Positions 38,969-52,000 of a DNA stretch of 64,000 nt are shown piece by piece. Position numbers and translations under genes: made by a program. The first letter of the stretch is position 1; the number at the start of each line of letters is the position of its first letter. The DNA comes from Atrichornis clamosus (taxonomy: Eukaryota; Chordata; Aves; Passeriformes; Menuridae): NCBI GenBank assembly GCA_013400975.1, contig WBMZ01008632.1, forward strand, positions 186,001-250,000, in the 5' to 3' direction. Under the pieces are notes generated by a model. It was not told the origin of the DNA, did not search any database, and saw only the letters and a program-made list of their open reading frames with translations.

Positions 38969-39095
38969 GCTGCCGCTTCATACTTGGAAAAAGTTTTTGA
39001 CTTCTCGGTTGCTTCATAGGCCAGTGACCTTTATGAATGACAGCAAATCTCTGCTGAATGAAAGATGAGGGAAAAGAGGAAAACATTAAGATATT
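38969..39095 (+). repeat. Duplicated segment, copy 2 (right of gap)
   Basis: This 127-base segment starts immediately after the N with GCTGCCGCTTCATACTTGG and ends AAACATTAAGATATT. It is identical to 38836-38967 apart from the missing GAATA. A true recent tandem duplication is possible, but its exact abutment on the N favours a technical cause. Confidence 0.9.
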
Positions 39096-42000
39096 TTGTG
39101 CTACTTTTTTGTGGCATGTTGAAAACAATCACAGTGCCTATTTGTCATGTTCCAGCTTTGTCTCCCTTTTGCAGTAGTCTCTGACAGGCTGAATGAAGAA
39201 AGTCTAAGTGAAGATGAATTGGCAAAGGTATCACTTCTGGTCTGTCTAATTCTGAAGCAGATGAAAAATATATATAATACCAGGATGTTAAAGTGAAGGA
39301 AACATTAAGATCAAGGGACTACAGGGATAAAATAGAAATCCCTTAGGCAGTTTTGGCAACAAATGAATAATCCAAATGTGTTTCTCATAATTCAAGGTCT
39401 TCAGGCTTCATGCTATTTGGAACATTACAACAACAAGCAGTCTGTTCACATTGGAAAGGAGTGAGCAAGGTGAATAAACATAGAAATAATTCTTGAAAGA
39501 ATAGAGGAGAATATGAAAAGAAATCCCTTTTGCTCATTCATGACGCAAAAATGTTTTCATGGGAAGCATGTTTGACTCATTTAAAAGCAGACAGGGAAAT
39601 ACTCAGACCACACAGAAGAATCCTGCCTCAGCAATGGGATTGATGGGGTGAATATTACCACTCTTTCATGCAGGAGTTGTATACCTGAAAGTCTAAAAGA
39701 GCCTGGTGATGCTGGGGATTGTGACAGGGTCCACAGGGAGCTGTCCCAGGGCAGTCCACATTCTGCCAGGAGGGCAGTATCCAGCCACCTGACAGTGCCT
39801 GCAGGATACACCCTGGTGAGCCCTGCTTTCCAGCTTCCCACATCTCTTCACTATCTAAAGCTAATACTCAAGGTCTCTTAATAGTTCTCAGCAGGAATCA
39901 GGGTCTAGGGATCATGTCCTCACCGTATTCTCTCATTTAAAGAGAGAAAAGAGACATCCAGACCTCAGTCTTTTGCAAGAAAAATGCAATATATTACAGT
40001 TTTCACAATGTACAATCACTGAGCTATAAATCCTGCTTCCTTTGTGCAGTCCAGTGGCAAGAAAGATACTCAACCACACCTGTGTATGCACGTAAAAGCT
40101 CGTTCTTATCCTCTCTCTGTAGATTCAGTTTAGAGACATTATTCCATAAATAACAATACAATCACATTTAAACTCTCCAGGTAATTTATTATAGGCAGAT
40201 TGTGAGCAAGACAAGAAGTTCATAAAGATGAACTGAAAGACCTCTATGCAAAAGTTTGTCTTCCCCTGGGTGCTGATGAAAATTTCACTAGTGGCTTCAG
40301 TCTAAAAATGATTGAACCTTATTTAACAAATCAAATAAAGAGAATTAAAATTCTGATTTTTTTTGAAGCTGGTTTATACTAGACTTTCCCCATTCAGTTC
40401 AGTGGAACAATTCTTGGCTGACAACACTTGCAAACTAGATCCAAACCTTTATCCTCTATAGCTCAAAAGATTAATATCACCTCTGAAAATAAATCTAAAA
40501 CATTAGAACTACCTAAAATTTTTCAGCAAAGATTCTTGCTCCAAAACCATCCTTTACAGGAAAAAAAAAAAAGATTTAGAAAAAATCTTGATACTGTTGT
40601 TGTTTTTTTTATTCTTAACATTTGTGTTCAAGATTTTCTAATATGTATTGAAAATATTATGGACATGTTTTTTTCTTCGCTGACCTGATTTCAGCAAAAA
40701 GAAACATCTGGATATACACAGGGATGTTTCCAATACAGCATTTCAAAATAAAAAAAATGCAGATGCTTGTATTTTGCACACAAATTGCCAAAACCCCAAA
40801 ATGAATCTGTTTCAAACAGCTTCAAATGTAAATTACATCTAGTTCAAAATGTGTCATGAAACCTCGTATTCTCTTTCAGCCACCTGTACAGACTAATTGA
40901 TCTTACCTCATCTCTGCCTTTTTTAAGAACTGAATTTCTGCCACAGTCACAGTTATTTTGAATTTGCTGCCTGTTCATGAGGAGTAGTCAGAAAGGGAAT
41001 TTAGCAAACAGAGGAATGACAGTGTCTCATTGAAATTACTCTCCCACAAAATTGGTATGAGGCAGAGAGTGTGGGAGGCACAGAGAGGATTGTCTGCAGG
41101 TTGTAGATTGATAGACACCACATGGCCTGATACTACGAGGCAATGCCTGTGACAGTCGCTTCATACACACACACCTTAATGCACTCTGCAGTCATTTCCT
41201 CAGGACTAAAACACCAGTGAATGATGCCACACAAATTCCAAACCATGCTTTATTGAAAGAAGTCTGATTACCTTTTCTTGCATGCTGGTTAAAGTTTTGC
41301 TAGTGGCTTAAATGGAAATAAAAAATCCTAAATTAACAAATCATACCATGAAAATCTTGACCTTATTTCTAATAGCTTTATATATACTGGTGTGTCCCCA
41401 GCGAACCCATGGAACTATTCTTGATTAATGGCCCAAGTAAATTACGATGGGTGGCAAGCATAGAATGAAAGTCAGCATTCTGATAGTTATCCTAGTGGGA
41501 ACAAAATTTCCATAATGTACTATAGTTATGGTTATTAGTCTTATCACCTATTACATATGCAAGTGATAGTTCCTACTGCACTCCTCTGATTTCAGAAACC
41601 ACCAGGACTGGATGAAAGACAGCAACTGAGCTTCATTAGTCACACCTCTCCTCCACAGCCACGAATAGTTCATCCATCCTGAGATGACATCCTAGCCTGT
41701 GTGGGCAAAAGGATGTTCCAGTGATTAGGTCATTGCCAGACCAGGACACGTCAGACCTACCTTCAGCCTCCTGCTCTTGATATTTCTGGTGGCAGCCACT
41801 TCTTGCTACTGTGTACCCTGCAGGGTTTCTTCCTCTCCTCCTGCAGAATTGTGTGGGATCCTCAGCATCCCTGTCCTGAGTCCCCTTCTCTTGTCCTTCT
41901 GTCCAATTTCCCTGCTTTCTCCCAGCCATGAATAAGATTTCACCTGTTGCCTCTGCACTGGTGATTCCTGCACCTTGTCTTCTCTTTCAGACCAGGTTTA

Positions 42001-45000
42001 GGTCCAGGGCAAAATTTCAGCTTGTCTCTGTAGTGGTTCACTAAAAATCTCAATGGTAAAAATAAAATTCCTACTTTTTGCCACCAAGCCCTCATCAAAG
42101 CCACCACCATTATAGTTCCCACTGTCAGGCTAGCGTCAGACATCATCCTCAGCACAGCTTATGCCTTGGATTCACACAGTTAGGGAACAGCAATGTCTCA
42201 CAATTTGTCATTATTAAGATAATGCCTTTCCTGTCCATGTGAGTAACTAAAATTTTTCATCCTGGGATCCTTTGTTTGGGGTCTCAACTACTGCAGGTTA
42301 CTTTTCTCTGGCTTTGAAAAATGTGTGTTTGCCCTGAGGACATGCATGCGGAATGCAGCTGCAGACAGTATTTCTTATGCTGTGACACTGACTTCACTGC
42401 TATGACAGGCACTCGGCTCCCAATTCTCTGCTGTAAAAAGCATTCACTGCATCTCCTCATTTGTAAAGAGTACTCAGGCTGGTTCCCAATGCTCTGTCTT
42501 TCAAACATAATCTCATATTGAACTAAAGCTCCCAGTATTGGCTCAGTGACTGAGCCACAGCCATGGTCCAGACAGGACTCTCCTCTTTCTGCAGTAAAGT
42601 GGTGCCTTGCTAAGACCCAAAAAGTGAGCCATTCAGGTCTCTCCACTGTCTCTTGCCTACTTCTTTAAGCCCTCTGGGAGCAGAAGACTTTGCTCTGATG
42701 CAGGATCCTTAACTGTGTACCTGAGTACTACCAATAATAATCTGGAAAAAATATTAGAAAACTTGCTATATCAGCACAAAAAATTTCTTTTTTAATAGCC
42801 CTACCTAAAAGAGGAGTTGAGGATCGCTGTCCAATAATTGTCTTCTTAATACATGGCAACAATTACAGCTTGAAAAATAAGACAAAATTGAAAAGCTACT
42901 TTTTCATCCATCTTACATTCTTCCACACATAATGAGACAGGTGAAAAATGTTTCACTTGGAGGTAGATGTCACTTCTGAAAGCTTTTAGTCACTAATTAC
43001 AGAGAGGCTTAGCTTTGTAGCACATTTAATGTCAATTCCTCAGCATATTTTGGTTTTAAAAAAATAGTTGTTAAATTAATTGATATGTGAGGAAGTTGCC
43101 ATTTTTTTTTCTAGGATTTGTGTGTTAAAGTATTTTTCTTGGCATTGTAAATCTATTCATGTTAAAAAAACAATTATTTCCAAGGGGTTTGTTTTAAGAA
43201 ATTTAGAATGTTTTAACAAGTTCAAATTTGATAAATTAATTATGCTTAAAGAAATATATACACACATCACAGCAGTTTGGACATTTCTCCATAACAGGAA
43301 AAGCATCCAAAGATTTTTGAATTGCCTCACAATTGCAGCACTGAGCTGCTGAGTAGGATACCTGGGCTATCCTACAAACTAGATTTTGTGGGTTTTGCCA
43401 TGCCATGAACACTAGGGCATGTCTGCAGTAAATGAAGAGGCCTAAAAGCTCCACCAGAATGCAGATGAATTTGAGGTGTAGTGGTTGCCATTCTGTCCTC
43501 GCTTATTGTAACGCCTAAAGTTGTAGCAGTGAAGCTAGTCTTGCAATTTTGTGCCTTGGTTCTCAACTGTCTAATGGGAACAATATTGCCTTTCACTATG
43601 TTTTTTATTTAGGCTGCCAGCTATTTGGAACAATAATTAATTTAACTATGCATATGTGTCACACATATATGTGTTAGCAATAGGGCTCATCTTGCAGGTA
43701 GTTTCCCAGTGCTACTGCAGCACTTTTTGACAAAAATTAAGAACACTTTAAAAAGAGGTTATTTTGTGACAACTCAGAAGTCAGGTTTAATTTTAAGCTA
43801 TTTCCTTGAGCTCTTTGCACTCATTGCCCCATTAGCTCTTCTGCAATTTCTTTGCCTGTAAATAAAACTGAGAGCCTCGTTGCTTTTCCCTTTGGAAAAC
43901 CTGGGCTATATGTTCTAGGTGGCCAAGCTGAATTCAGCCCCAGGTTCAGTATTTGGCCTAGTTTCTTCTCGATGCCAAATATGAAAGCTAAGCACTTTGA
44001 TAGATGCTGCCAAAGGGGTAATGCAGCCTGCTGTGGATACTGTAGTTTTAAGAATTTTTTTTCTTCCTTCTGGAAATGCCAGAATGAATGAATGAAAACA
44101 AAAACCTCCTTTCCTCATCAAGGAATGAATTCTTCTTGATACAGAAAGCCCATGTTAATCGGGGGTGTTTTTTGAATCTCCTTGTCCTGTTTGGAGCAGG
44201 TCTGAATTGAGTTTATAGCTTTTGTAAAACAATTTTTCAAGGAAGATATGCTAGGAATCATAAATGAGCTACAGGTATAGCTCTGTTCTGACTGTCTATT
44301 TTATTTCAAGGAAAACCCAAGGATAATTGGGATGCATGAATTTACAATAGGACTTGCTTAAACCTCTGCACCCTGTGGATACCCAGATTTAGTCATGGTG
44401 AAATAAATAGCAAGATAAGTTACTTCAGTGTGAGTAGGAAAGGAGGCTTAACCTAGTGGGGAGAGTGGGCCAGAAAAAGCCATTTTGCTGCTGGAGTTGA
44501 AATTTCATAACTGGCAAGTGTGTGATGAGATCTTTCCCCTCTTAAAAGAAATCATTCTCCAGTACAGGATTTTAGACAAGGTAGGGCAATAATCTGATTA
44601 AAAATAGGTAACTTCCCCTGAAGCGAGATGGGAGAATCTCAAAATAGATGTGACTATTTGCTGGGGAATATAGTGAAGCTATAGAAAAAATTGTTTAGAT
44701 GTACTATTTGTTTTGTATCTGCTTTTCCGCAGTAGACCAGCTAAAGCCTTGTCTGATATTTCTGGTGTTGTTAAAATTCCTTAGAACTCCCTGTAATGGA
44801 GAGCTGGAAACTTTTTTCTTGTCCTAGAAATGGATTTTTCAAAACTCTCTGGTGGGTCTTACATCAGTCCATATCTTTGCATGACGTAATAATAACAGAG
44901 GGGGAAAAAATAGCAAGTTTCTATTTTATATGAGGTAATGCTGCCTCTGTGCACAGCCCACAAGCTGACTTCTTCATTTTGCTCTAAAGGGCATTGCAAT

Positions 45001-46690
45001 GAAGCCATTCCTGAAGGCCACAATACTTAGTTTGCTGTTCCTAGGTTGCAGTTTCTGAGGTTTTTTGGTGGTCAGGTGAAACTGCAGCATCGGGCTGTTC
45101 TGCTGTGGTACCTTTATCGCTATAAAGCTGTTCTCTAAAGGTACTTAACAACCTGAGGTATTGATTTAAGCTTCCTGATTAGCAGTCTGATATAAAACAC
45201 AGGGATTATAAATCTTGTGTAATATTTGAACAGGGAGATAAATACTGAAGCTTCCAGATAACAATACTTGCCTTTCTGGAGGAAATGCTGCTGCAATAGA
45301 ATAAGCTTTACACATTAAAGAGCATATTTCCAAAATATTTGTTGCAAACTTAAATGTATGGTGATTCATTTTGATGTCTGGAATAAAACTGTGAAAATTA
45401 GTTTATCAGTCTGAGGTAGTAAGTGAAAATCTGCTCATTACTTTCAGATAAACAGCTCTTTGGGTCACTATATGTAATTTTGGTATAAGTGATTACCATT
45501 AAAAAGTCATAATTTTCCAATAGGTATAAAATACAGACATATCTACAATGCTTTCCCTAACACTCTGAGGATACAAAGTAACTGCAGTAGTTCAGATTCT
45601 GACAGACAGCAACTACTGGTGAATTTTGACTTTTTCTAATGAGACTGTCTGCAAGCCTTAAATGTCCTCTGTTCTTTCTACAAGGTCATTAAAAAATAAA
45701 AAGAGAAAAACCACACACAAAACCAAACCAAAAGAAAACCAAACCACTCGTAAAATTTCTAAGGCTATTAATTTGTATATGATGTTTACTGAGGCATATT
45801 GCACTGCTTGGGAGTGTATGCAATCTAACAGCAAATACTGCTTCAGCAGAATTGCAAATTATACCAGAGAAAGATAATAATTTTGCTGAGAACCTGCCTC
45901 TATGAACCCACTACTTAGGGTGCCTTTTGACAAATTTATACCTTCTGTGTTAAGTTCAACCCAAAGGTACCTCACAAAATTACTTGGATAGCTGTTGAGA
46001 GCATCTTTTAGAAGGCTTCACTTCCTGCTGCAGCTCCTGGTGCCCAGTGATCCTAGGGTGAAATTCCATGTCTAAATTTATCTATGTCCAGTCCATTGAC
46101 ATTTGCTCTTTCACAAACATTTTCCTTTAGCTTCAACGGCTTTTTCCCCTTCCCTTCAGACAGAAAGGTCTGTCTGACTTTTCTTCTATACCTTTTCAGA
46201 AAGGACAGCTGTGAATTGATGGGTCCAAAAGCGAGAAAGAATCCTTTGTCATATGAATTATGGGATAGTTACAGACAATACAAACTAATACAATTAGTAT
46301 TGCCTTCCGGTGGGAAGGCAAGATAAATGTTCTTCTGCCTTGTGCATCATCCACAAAAAACCAAAACCACTCCCCCCAAAACCCCTAAAGTCAGATTACC
46401 ATTTTAATTGCAGTTTCAGAATTACGACTGGTGTTAGTGATGTGCAGATGGAAAGACATCACAGCTAGATTTTTTTTTTATGTCAAGTTGAGCATGATGT
46501 TTTGACATCTGGAAAATCAAGTTATGACTTACAAACAGAGCAAATGTAATGTGTAAGTCATGGGAAGAGAATAAACATAGATGACTGAAATGTCATTTTC
46601 CTGAGTCATTTTTATGGCCAGGGCCACATTTAAATGCAAAGTAAAGGTTCAGTCCAATGATTAACCCAGGAACAAGATGCTGCTGGTATA
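39096..46690. other. Unique non-coding stretch
   Basis: No gene is recognised. Three minus-strand frames (41636-41929, 41940-42155 and 42284-42646, the last 120 codons) lie close together in a slightly GC-richer part, but they carry no known domain and no convincing exon borders. A short CA run lies near 41164-41174. A CAAAA-rich low-complexity patch lies at about 45690-45750. A poly-A run lies at about 40560-40572. Confidence 0.6.
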
Positions 46691-46740
46691 TTAATTGACC
46701 TAATAAAGTATTCTACCTTAGGCGGGCTTTGTCTACATCC
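46691..46740 (+). mobile_element. Possible ancient amniote repeat fragment
   Basis: The order TTGACCTAATAAAGTATT, CTACCTTAGGCGGG, CTTTGTCTACATCC resembles a repeat end that I recall from reptile genomes, roughly 'ggtccaataaaagatattacctcacccaccttgtctc'. Only about 50 bp can be aligned by eye, and the family is uncertain. Confidence 0.35.
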
Positions 46741-48510
46741 ATTACACTAGAGAGCAGCCAGTCAGTCAGAGTAGTTATAATTCACACACACAAAAACTGT
46801 GTTAAAATAATGGATGTGATGTGTCAGTCTATATAAACAGCCAAAATTAAGCCAAGAAAGCCACTCCTGAGTCAATAATAGTTTAAAATGTAGGGGGCAA
46901 AATTTAATCACCCCACTCTTAATTCATTTTGGTTTACCTGCATCACAATAATGAATGTTGCACAAGTAAATTATGCTTCCTCAGTTGGTTCAGGATGAAA
47001 ATTAAAGCCCCATAATTTCCCTTTTCAAGAGGTTTTTTATTTGATGGGTTCTTTTATTAATTTTAGTTTAAATGTTATTTTTCACAAATCCTGTGTCAGA
47101 AATGTTTCTCAGGATAGGTCACTAGAAAAATGCTTGGAAAAGTCTTAGGATTTTTTAGGGTTAGTGCAATCCTTTTTAGGGTTAAGCAAAACTCCAGATC
47201 ACGTATATTAAGTGTCCCTGAAAATCTTGAACTCTTCATACGGGGTTCATTGATAGGTAAGTGGTGGTATACTTGTCTTTTCATTAAACTTAGTTTGAAG
47301 TATTTTGATTTGATAGGTCTGCTAGTATCCCTGAAAGGAATCTGATATCTACTTAAGAGCACACCAAAACCCATCTCTTTATCTGTTCTTACACTTCAGG
47401 GAGGTAAAGTTTGCTGTCTTGGAGCAGGGAAAATGGAATGATGTCTGCAATCAGGAATCCTGAGGCAGACTGGCAAAACAGAACACGGAAAGCTTTAGAA
47501 GAATACAACCTAGAGGGGTAGCTAGGGTGAAAATGATAGCTTTCCCTCTTCAGCACAGAAAATGATGAGATGCTTTCCTTTAAATTAATGTGGGTTTTGA
47601 ATTATCATCCTACAGACAAGCCCAATAAACATAAGATATATCTCCATTCCCTTCCACTCTTTCACAGATATGAGGGTACTCTGGTAGGAAAGCATTACAC
47701 TTCACTAAAGTGAAAGTGAAAACTCTTTTATTTAGCTGTGCAAATTAATTTTTAATAGCCAGACATAGAAAGAGTGTCTGGCTTCCCTGAAAGAAGATCA
47801 AAAGAAGTAGTTTTCTTATTTGAATTTGCATACAGGTTTTGCTTTCTCATTCGAAGTTTCACAAATATCTTTGTGAATGACCTTAACTGTCAAGAGGTTC
47901 TCACAGGAAAATCTGTCACCCACAAATATATTGCTAAAATACAATATCTGGTTTAGATTTGATCCTTAGAACCTCAAAACACTTGTGAGTTTAATCTAAA
48001 GGTATATGCCTCAGATTCCCAGCTCCAGGGGTTAATCCAAATATTTTAGTCTAGCAACAAATTTTCAGCATCTCCCTGTATTGGGCTTGGAAAATGCAAA
48101 TATCTAACCTGTTTTTAATGCAGCAGAATAACCAGTATGTGCAGGATGTATTGTTTCTCTGTTCTACAATTAGACTTTTAAATCTTTTCCTGATTGGGAG
48201 TTAATGCTTATGAACTAAAGATTCATCTATTCTTAGTTACACCTGCTCCCTCATCTCATGACAAAAAGCTTAATGTTTTATTATGATTTTTTCTTCTCAT
48301 CTGAGAAACATAATAACCTCCAATCTCTTGCTTCCGACATGGTTATAAATTTCCTGACTTCAAGTCCACATTGCCAGGGACATTCATTAAATCTATGTGT
48401 TAAACATCAAGTGAAGTTGAACAGCTCTGAGAACTGATCTCTGATTTGGAGTTTGATTCATATTTTATGTTGAAGGAAAAATCTTATTGTAGAAATCTTC
48501 CGTATCAAAA
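46741..48510. other. Unique non-coding stretch
   Basis: No gene or named repeat is visible. The opposed frames at 47096-47374 and 47130-47345 overlap on opposite strands and show no motif. Confidence 0.65.
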
Positions 48511-49090
48511 GCAGCTTGGCCAGCAGGTCGAGGGATCTGATTCTGCCCCTCTACTCTGCGCTCATGAGGCCCCACCTGGAGAGCTGCATCCAGCTCTGGG
48601 GACCACAAGCCTGAGAAGGACACCGACCTGTTAGAGTGAGTCCAGAGGAGACCACAAAGATGATCAGAGGGATGGAGCACTTCTCCTACGAAGACAGACT
48701 GAGTTGGTGTTGTTCAGCCTGGAGAAGAGAAGGCTCTGGGGAGATCTTAGAGCAACCTTCTAGTACCTAAAGGGGGCCTACTGGAAAGCTGGAGAGGGTC
48801 TTTTTATAAGGGCTTGTAGTGACAGGACAAGGGGAAATAGCTTTAAACTGACAGAGGTTAGGTTTAGATTAGATTTTAGCAAGAAATTTTTTACAATGAG
48901 GATGGTAAAGCACTGGAACAGGTTGCCCAGAGAAGTTGTGGATGCCCCATCCCTAGCAATGTTTAAGACCAGACTGGATGGGAACTTTGAGGAGCCTGGT
49001 CTAGTGAGTGGCATCCTTGGACATGGCAGGGGGGTTGGAACTAGGTGATCTTTAAGGTCTCTTCCAATCCAAACCATTCTACGATTTTAG
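48511..49090 (+). mobile_element. CR1 LINE, 3' portion, 5'-truncated
   Basis: Plus-strand CR1 begins near TTGGCCAGCAGGTCGAGGGA and runs through GGCCCCACCTGGAGAGCTGC, GTTCAGCCTGGAGAAGAGAA, CTGGAACAGGTTGCCCAGAG and ends with CTCTTCCAATCCAAACCATT followed by CTACGATTTTAG. This is the end of the reverse-transcriptase frame plus the 3' UTR. The frame is broken by stops and indels, so no protein is made. It lies in the opposite orientation to the copy at 29574-30300 and shares its layout. The minus-strand frames at 48465-48680 and 48778-49077 are antisense shadows. Confidence 0.9.
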
Positions 49091-52000
49091 GGTTTTCATG
49101 GCTCTACCTCTTCTGAGGTTTCTAAGGGCATCCCCCTCAGAAAACTTCTGACATGCAAGTGTCTTACTTCAGTGCAACAGTAACACATACAAACTTACTA
49201 CTAGTTAAGATCCATTTTTGTTCTGAAGCCAAGGAGAGGAAATACTTTTCAGCTTAGATCTAGAATAGTTGGTGATGGCAATGCACAGTGCAACCTTTTG
49301 AAGAAATTATGGTTGGGTCAAAAGGTGAAAATGGTTTACACCTGTATCTCTCTTTTCACGTTAAGTTTACCTAGGGCAATGTGGAAAAGATGGCTGCAGA
49401 AGGTGAACACCACACATATTGGGCTAAACTCCTCCTTTGCTTGTACTAGTACTGTGCTGGTATTTAATGAACCACTTTTACTTTCTACAACTCCACCTGA
49501 CTGCTGCAGATTTACTCTCAGAGGAGAAAGGCCATTTGCCTTTTCTCTCTGCCCAAGAGATGACCCATAGCTAGGATAGAATGATTGTGATCCTTTTATA
49601 TTATAACATATACAAACAGAAAATAATCAACGATGCAGGGATTCAATTATTGAAGGAATAATCACTTATCCTGTAGTTAATACAACTCCCCAGAACTGAA
49701 AAAAACTTGGTCAGTTATCAAATAATCTCACTTTCTGAATGTTGTGATTTCAAACTGGGCACCTTGGTTAAATTAAATGATTTTAAAAACATGGATAGTT
49801 TTTTCAGAATTTTAATGGTTTCTAGAAAATAATACCCAATGAGAAAGTGTTTCCCGTGTGTTAAATAATAGGTTTTGGGGTTTGTAACAATTTTTTTCTA
49901 AAATAACCAAGAAACTAATATACCAAGTAATTGCATTTGGAAATTCTCCATGTTTTCTTCTTTTGCAAGTATGTAAAATGGCATTTACTTTTTAATCCAA
50001 AAACCTAGCACATACTCAAACTCCCTTTTGGATCTAACAGAAAAGTTTTGATCAATCTTTTTTAATTTTAAAGCACATATTTTCTTTGTATTTATATATC
50101 CTATGGCAAAAAAAACCCCGAAAAACAAAAAACCAAACTACATCAAAACTTGTCCAACAAGGTTTTTATAATTTTATTTTGCCTTCTTTGATTTTTCTGG
50201 GCTGGACTTATACTTACCTACTACATGGATGAAAAATTGTTGCTTAAGATCGTATAACCTACCTAGTAAGATACATCCTTTTTTACAAAAAATACATAAA
50301 TCTCCTTCTTCCCTCTATTGACTCTGAGATTTTGCAAATAACACATCAGAGATGTGAAGTGCATCATGAAGTAAGTCCCACTGCACATGGAAACTGCTGG
50401 AACGCAAGCAAAGACAACTTCCTCTCCTGTGCCTGCTGCCCTCCTTCCCCCTGCCCCTGGAACATGGGTACAAGGGAATGAGGCACTAAAAGGTTGAGAA
50501 TTGAGCTGAACTCATTGCTTCTCTAGTATACTGGGTCAGTCATAATTACATTTACAAGCCCTGAATGCTCTTGAAATTTCATCAGGAGGGAAGTCAGATA
50601 AATGGAAGGAAAGGAAGAGCAATCAGATTCCTAACAGGGCATCACATTCTTTGGGCCTGGGAGGAGGTCCAGCCCTCTGAATTCTGCTACCTTTCCGTCA
50701 TTCTGAGGTCTTTTGATCTTTTTATTTAATATTTGAGTTGCACTATCCCCAGAGGCCTTAGTTGTGTTCTCTGTATAAGCATGAGTTAGCCCTAGATTTG
50801 TGTGACCACATTTCTGTTAGGATTTTGTGGATGAGTTCTGCTGTTTGTTTTCACGGTAAAGCTTATTAAAGAAAACTTTTTCACAAGATGTTTGGTAGAA
50901 CTTTGCCATTTCTGGGTTTTTGCCATCATATATCATACTATAGAGCTCCAAACTTCACAGAGAAAAATAGAGACCATTTATTTTGCCACCCCAAAAGACA
51001 ATGCTGCTTCTATAGAAAGCTGCACCAATTTTGAATTTGCTGACACCAAACCATGGTAGCTTCTGTCCTCACCCCTTCCTTTCCTTACCAATGCTCCTAT
51101 CATTCTATTTCCCTGTTCTCCTAACTTTGTGCCCTCCCCTTTCCACCTCTGGAGCTCAGTAGATCTTCTGTGAGCCACTTTGACTCACCATCATAACATA
51201 AAATTTCCAGTCCTTTTTCTTTCCCCCTGGAGTTAGAGAATTAAAGAGGCTGTCAGAGGATGAAATGAGCACCATCATGGAGAACGTGGGAGTGGGAAAG
51301 GGGTAAAGGGCATCCCCTTTTGGCAGTGGTTATCTCTTAATTCTCGCCATCTTTCAGGACACCACACCCCAGAAGACAGTCAGGAAACTCCAGTATCACT
51401 TTTGATGTTTGCAAATTACTAGAGAACTCTTCTGCTTTATTGAGATGCTCTTCCATGCCACAGTTCCCCTGGTAGCAAATTCAGTCCTACTTTCTCTTGC
51501 CTTCAGCACTCATTCCCATGACATCACCTGGCATAACATACTATGCTTTTCACTGCTGCCATTTCACTTATTTGTGCAGTGGAATTGCAACTAGATTAGC
51601 AAGAAAAAAGTGTAGGATAAAAAAAAAGCAGGCTTTTTATCAGTTGGTTTTAAAAAAAAGTCTGATCAAGCCTATAAACATTTTGCTAAACTCTTGGAAA
51701 TGTTGTGACTTGCCAAAAAGCCAGAGGCTAGCAAGAATGTGCTAATCAAGAAAGCGAATGCAAATGTTCATTTAGGGCAGCTCACAAGTAGGTTGGAAGG
51801 GAAAATGAAATCTAATCCCAGAAAGCAAGGGAGGAGAATTTATCTTAATTTCTTTCAGTCTAGCCCTGAAAAAACAAAAAAATCTGGGAGAAATCGTGTT
51901 ATTTCTTTGCCACCTTTGCTATAAATCCTTAAGTGAAATTCATTCTACAAGAGAAAGTAAACAGGAGGTGTAGCTTAAGAAAAGACAGGTTGGGGAGATT

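Noticed and set aside
41636..42646. Three neighbouring minus-strand frames that could look like exons
   Set aside because: No shared domain, no convincing splice borders, and ordinary codon make-up for slightly GC-richer DNA.
45690..45750. CAAAA-rich run considered as a satellite
   Set aside because: It is short and irregular with no fixed period; low-complexity sequence only.
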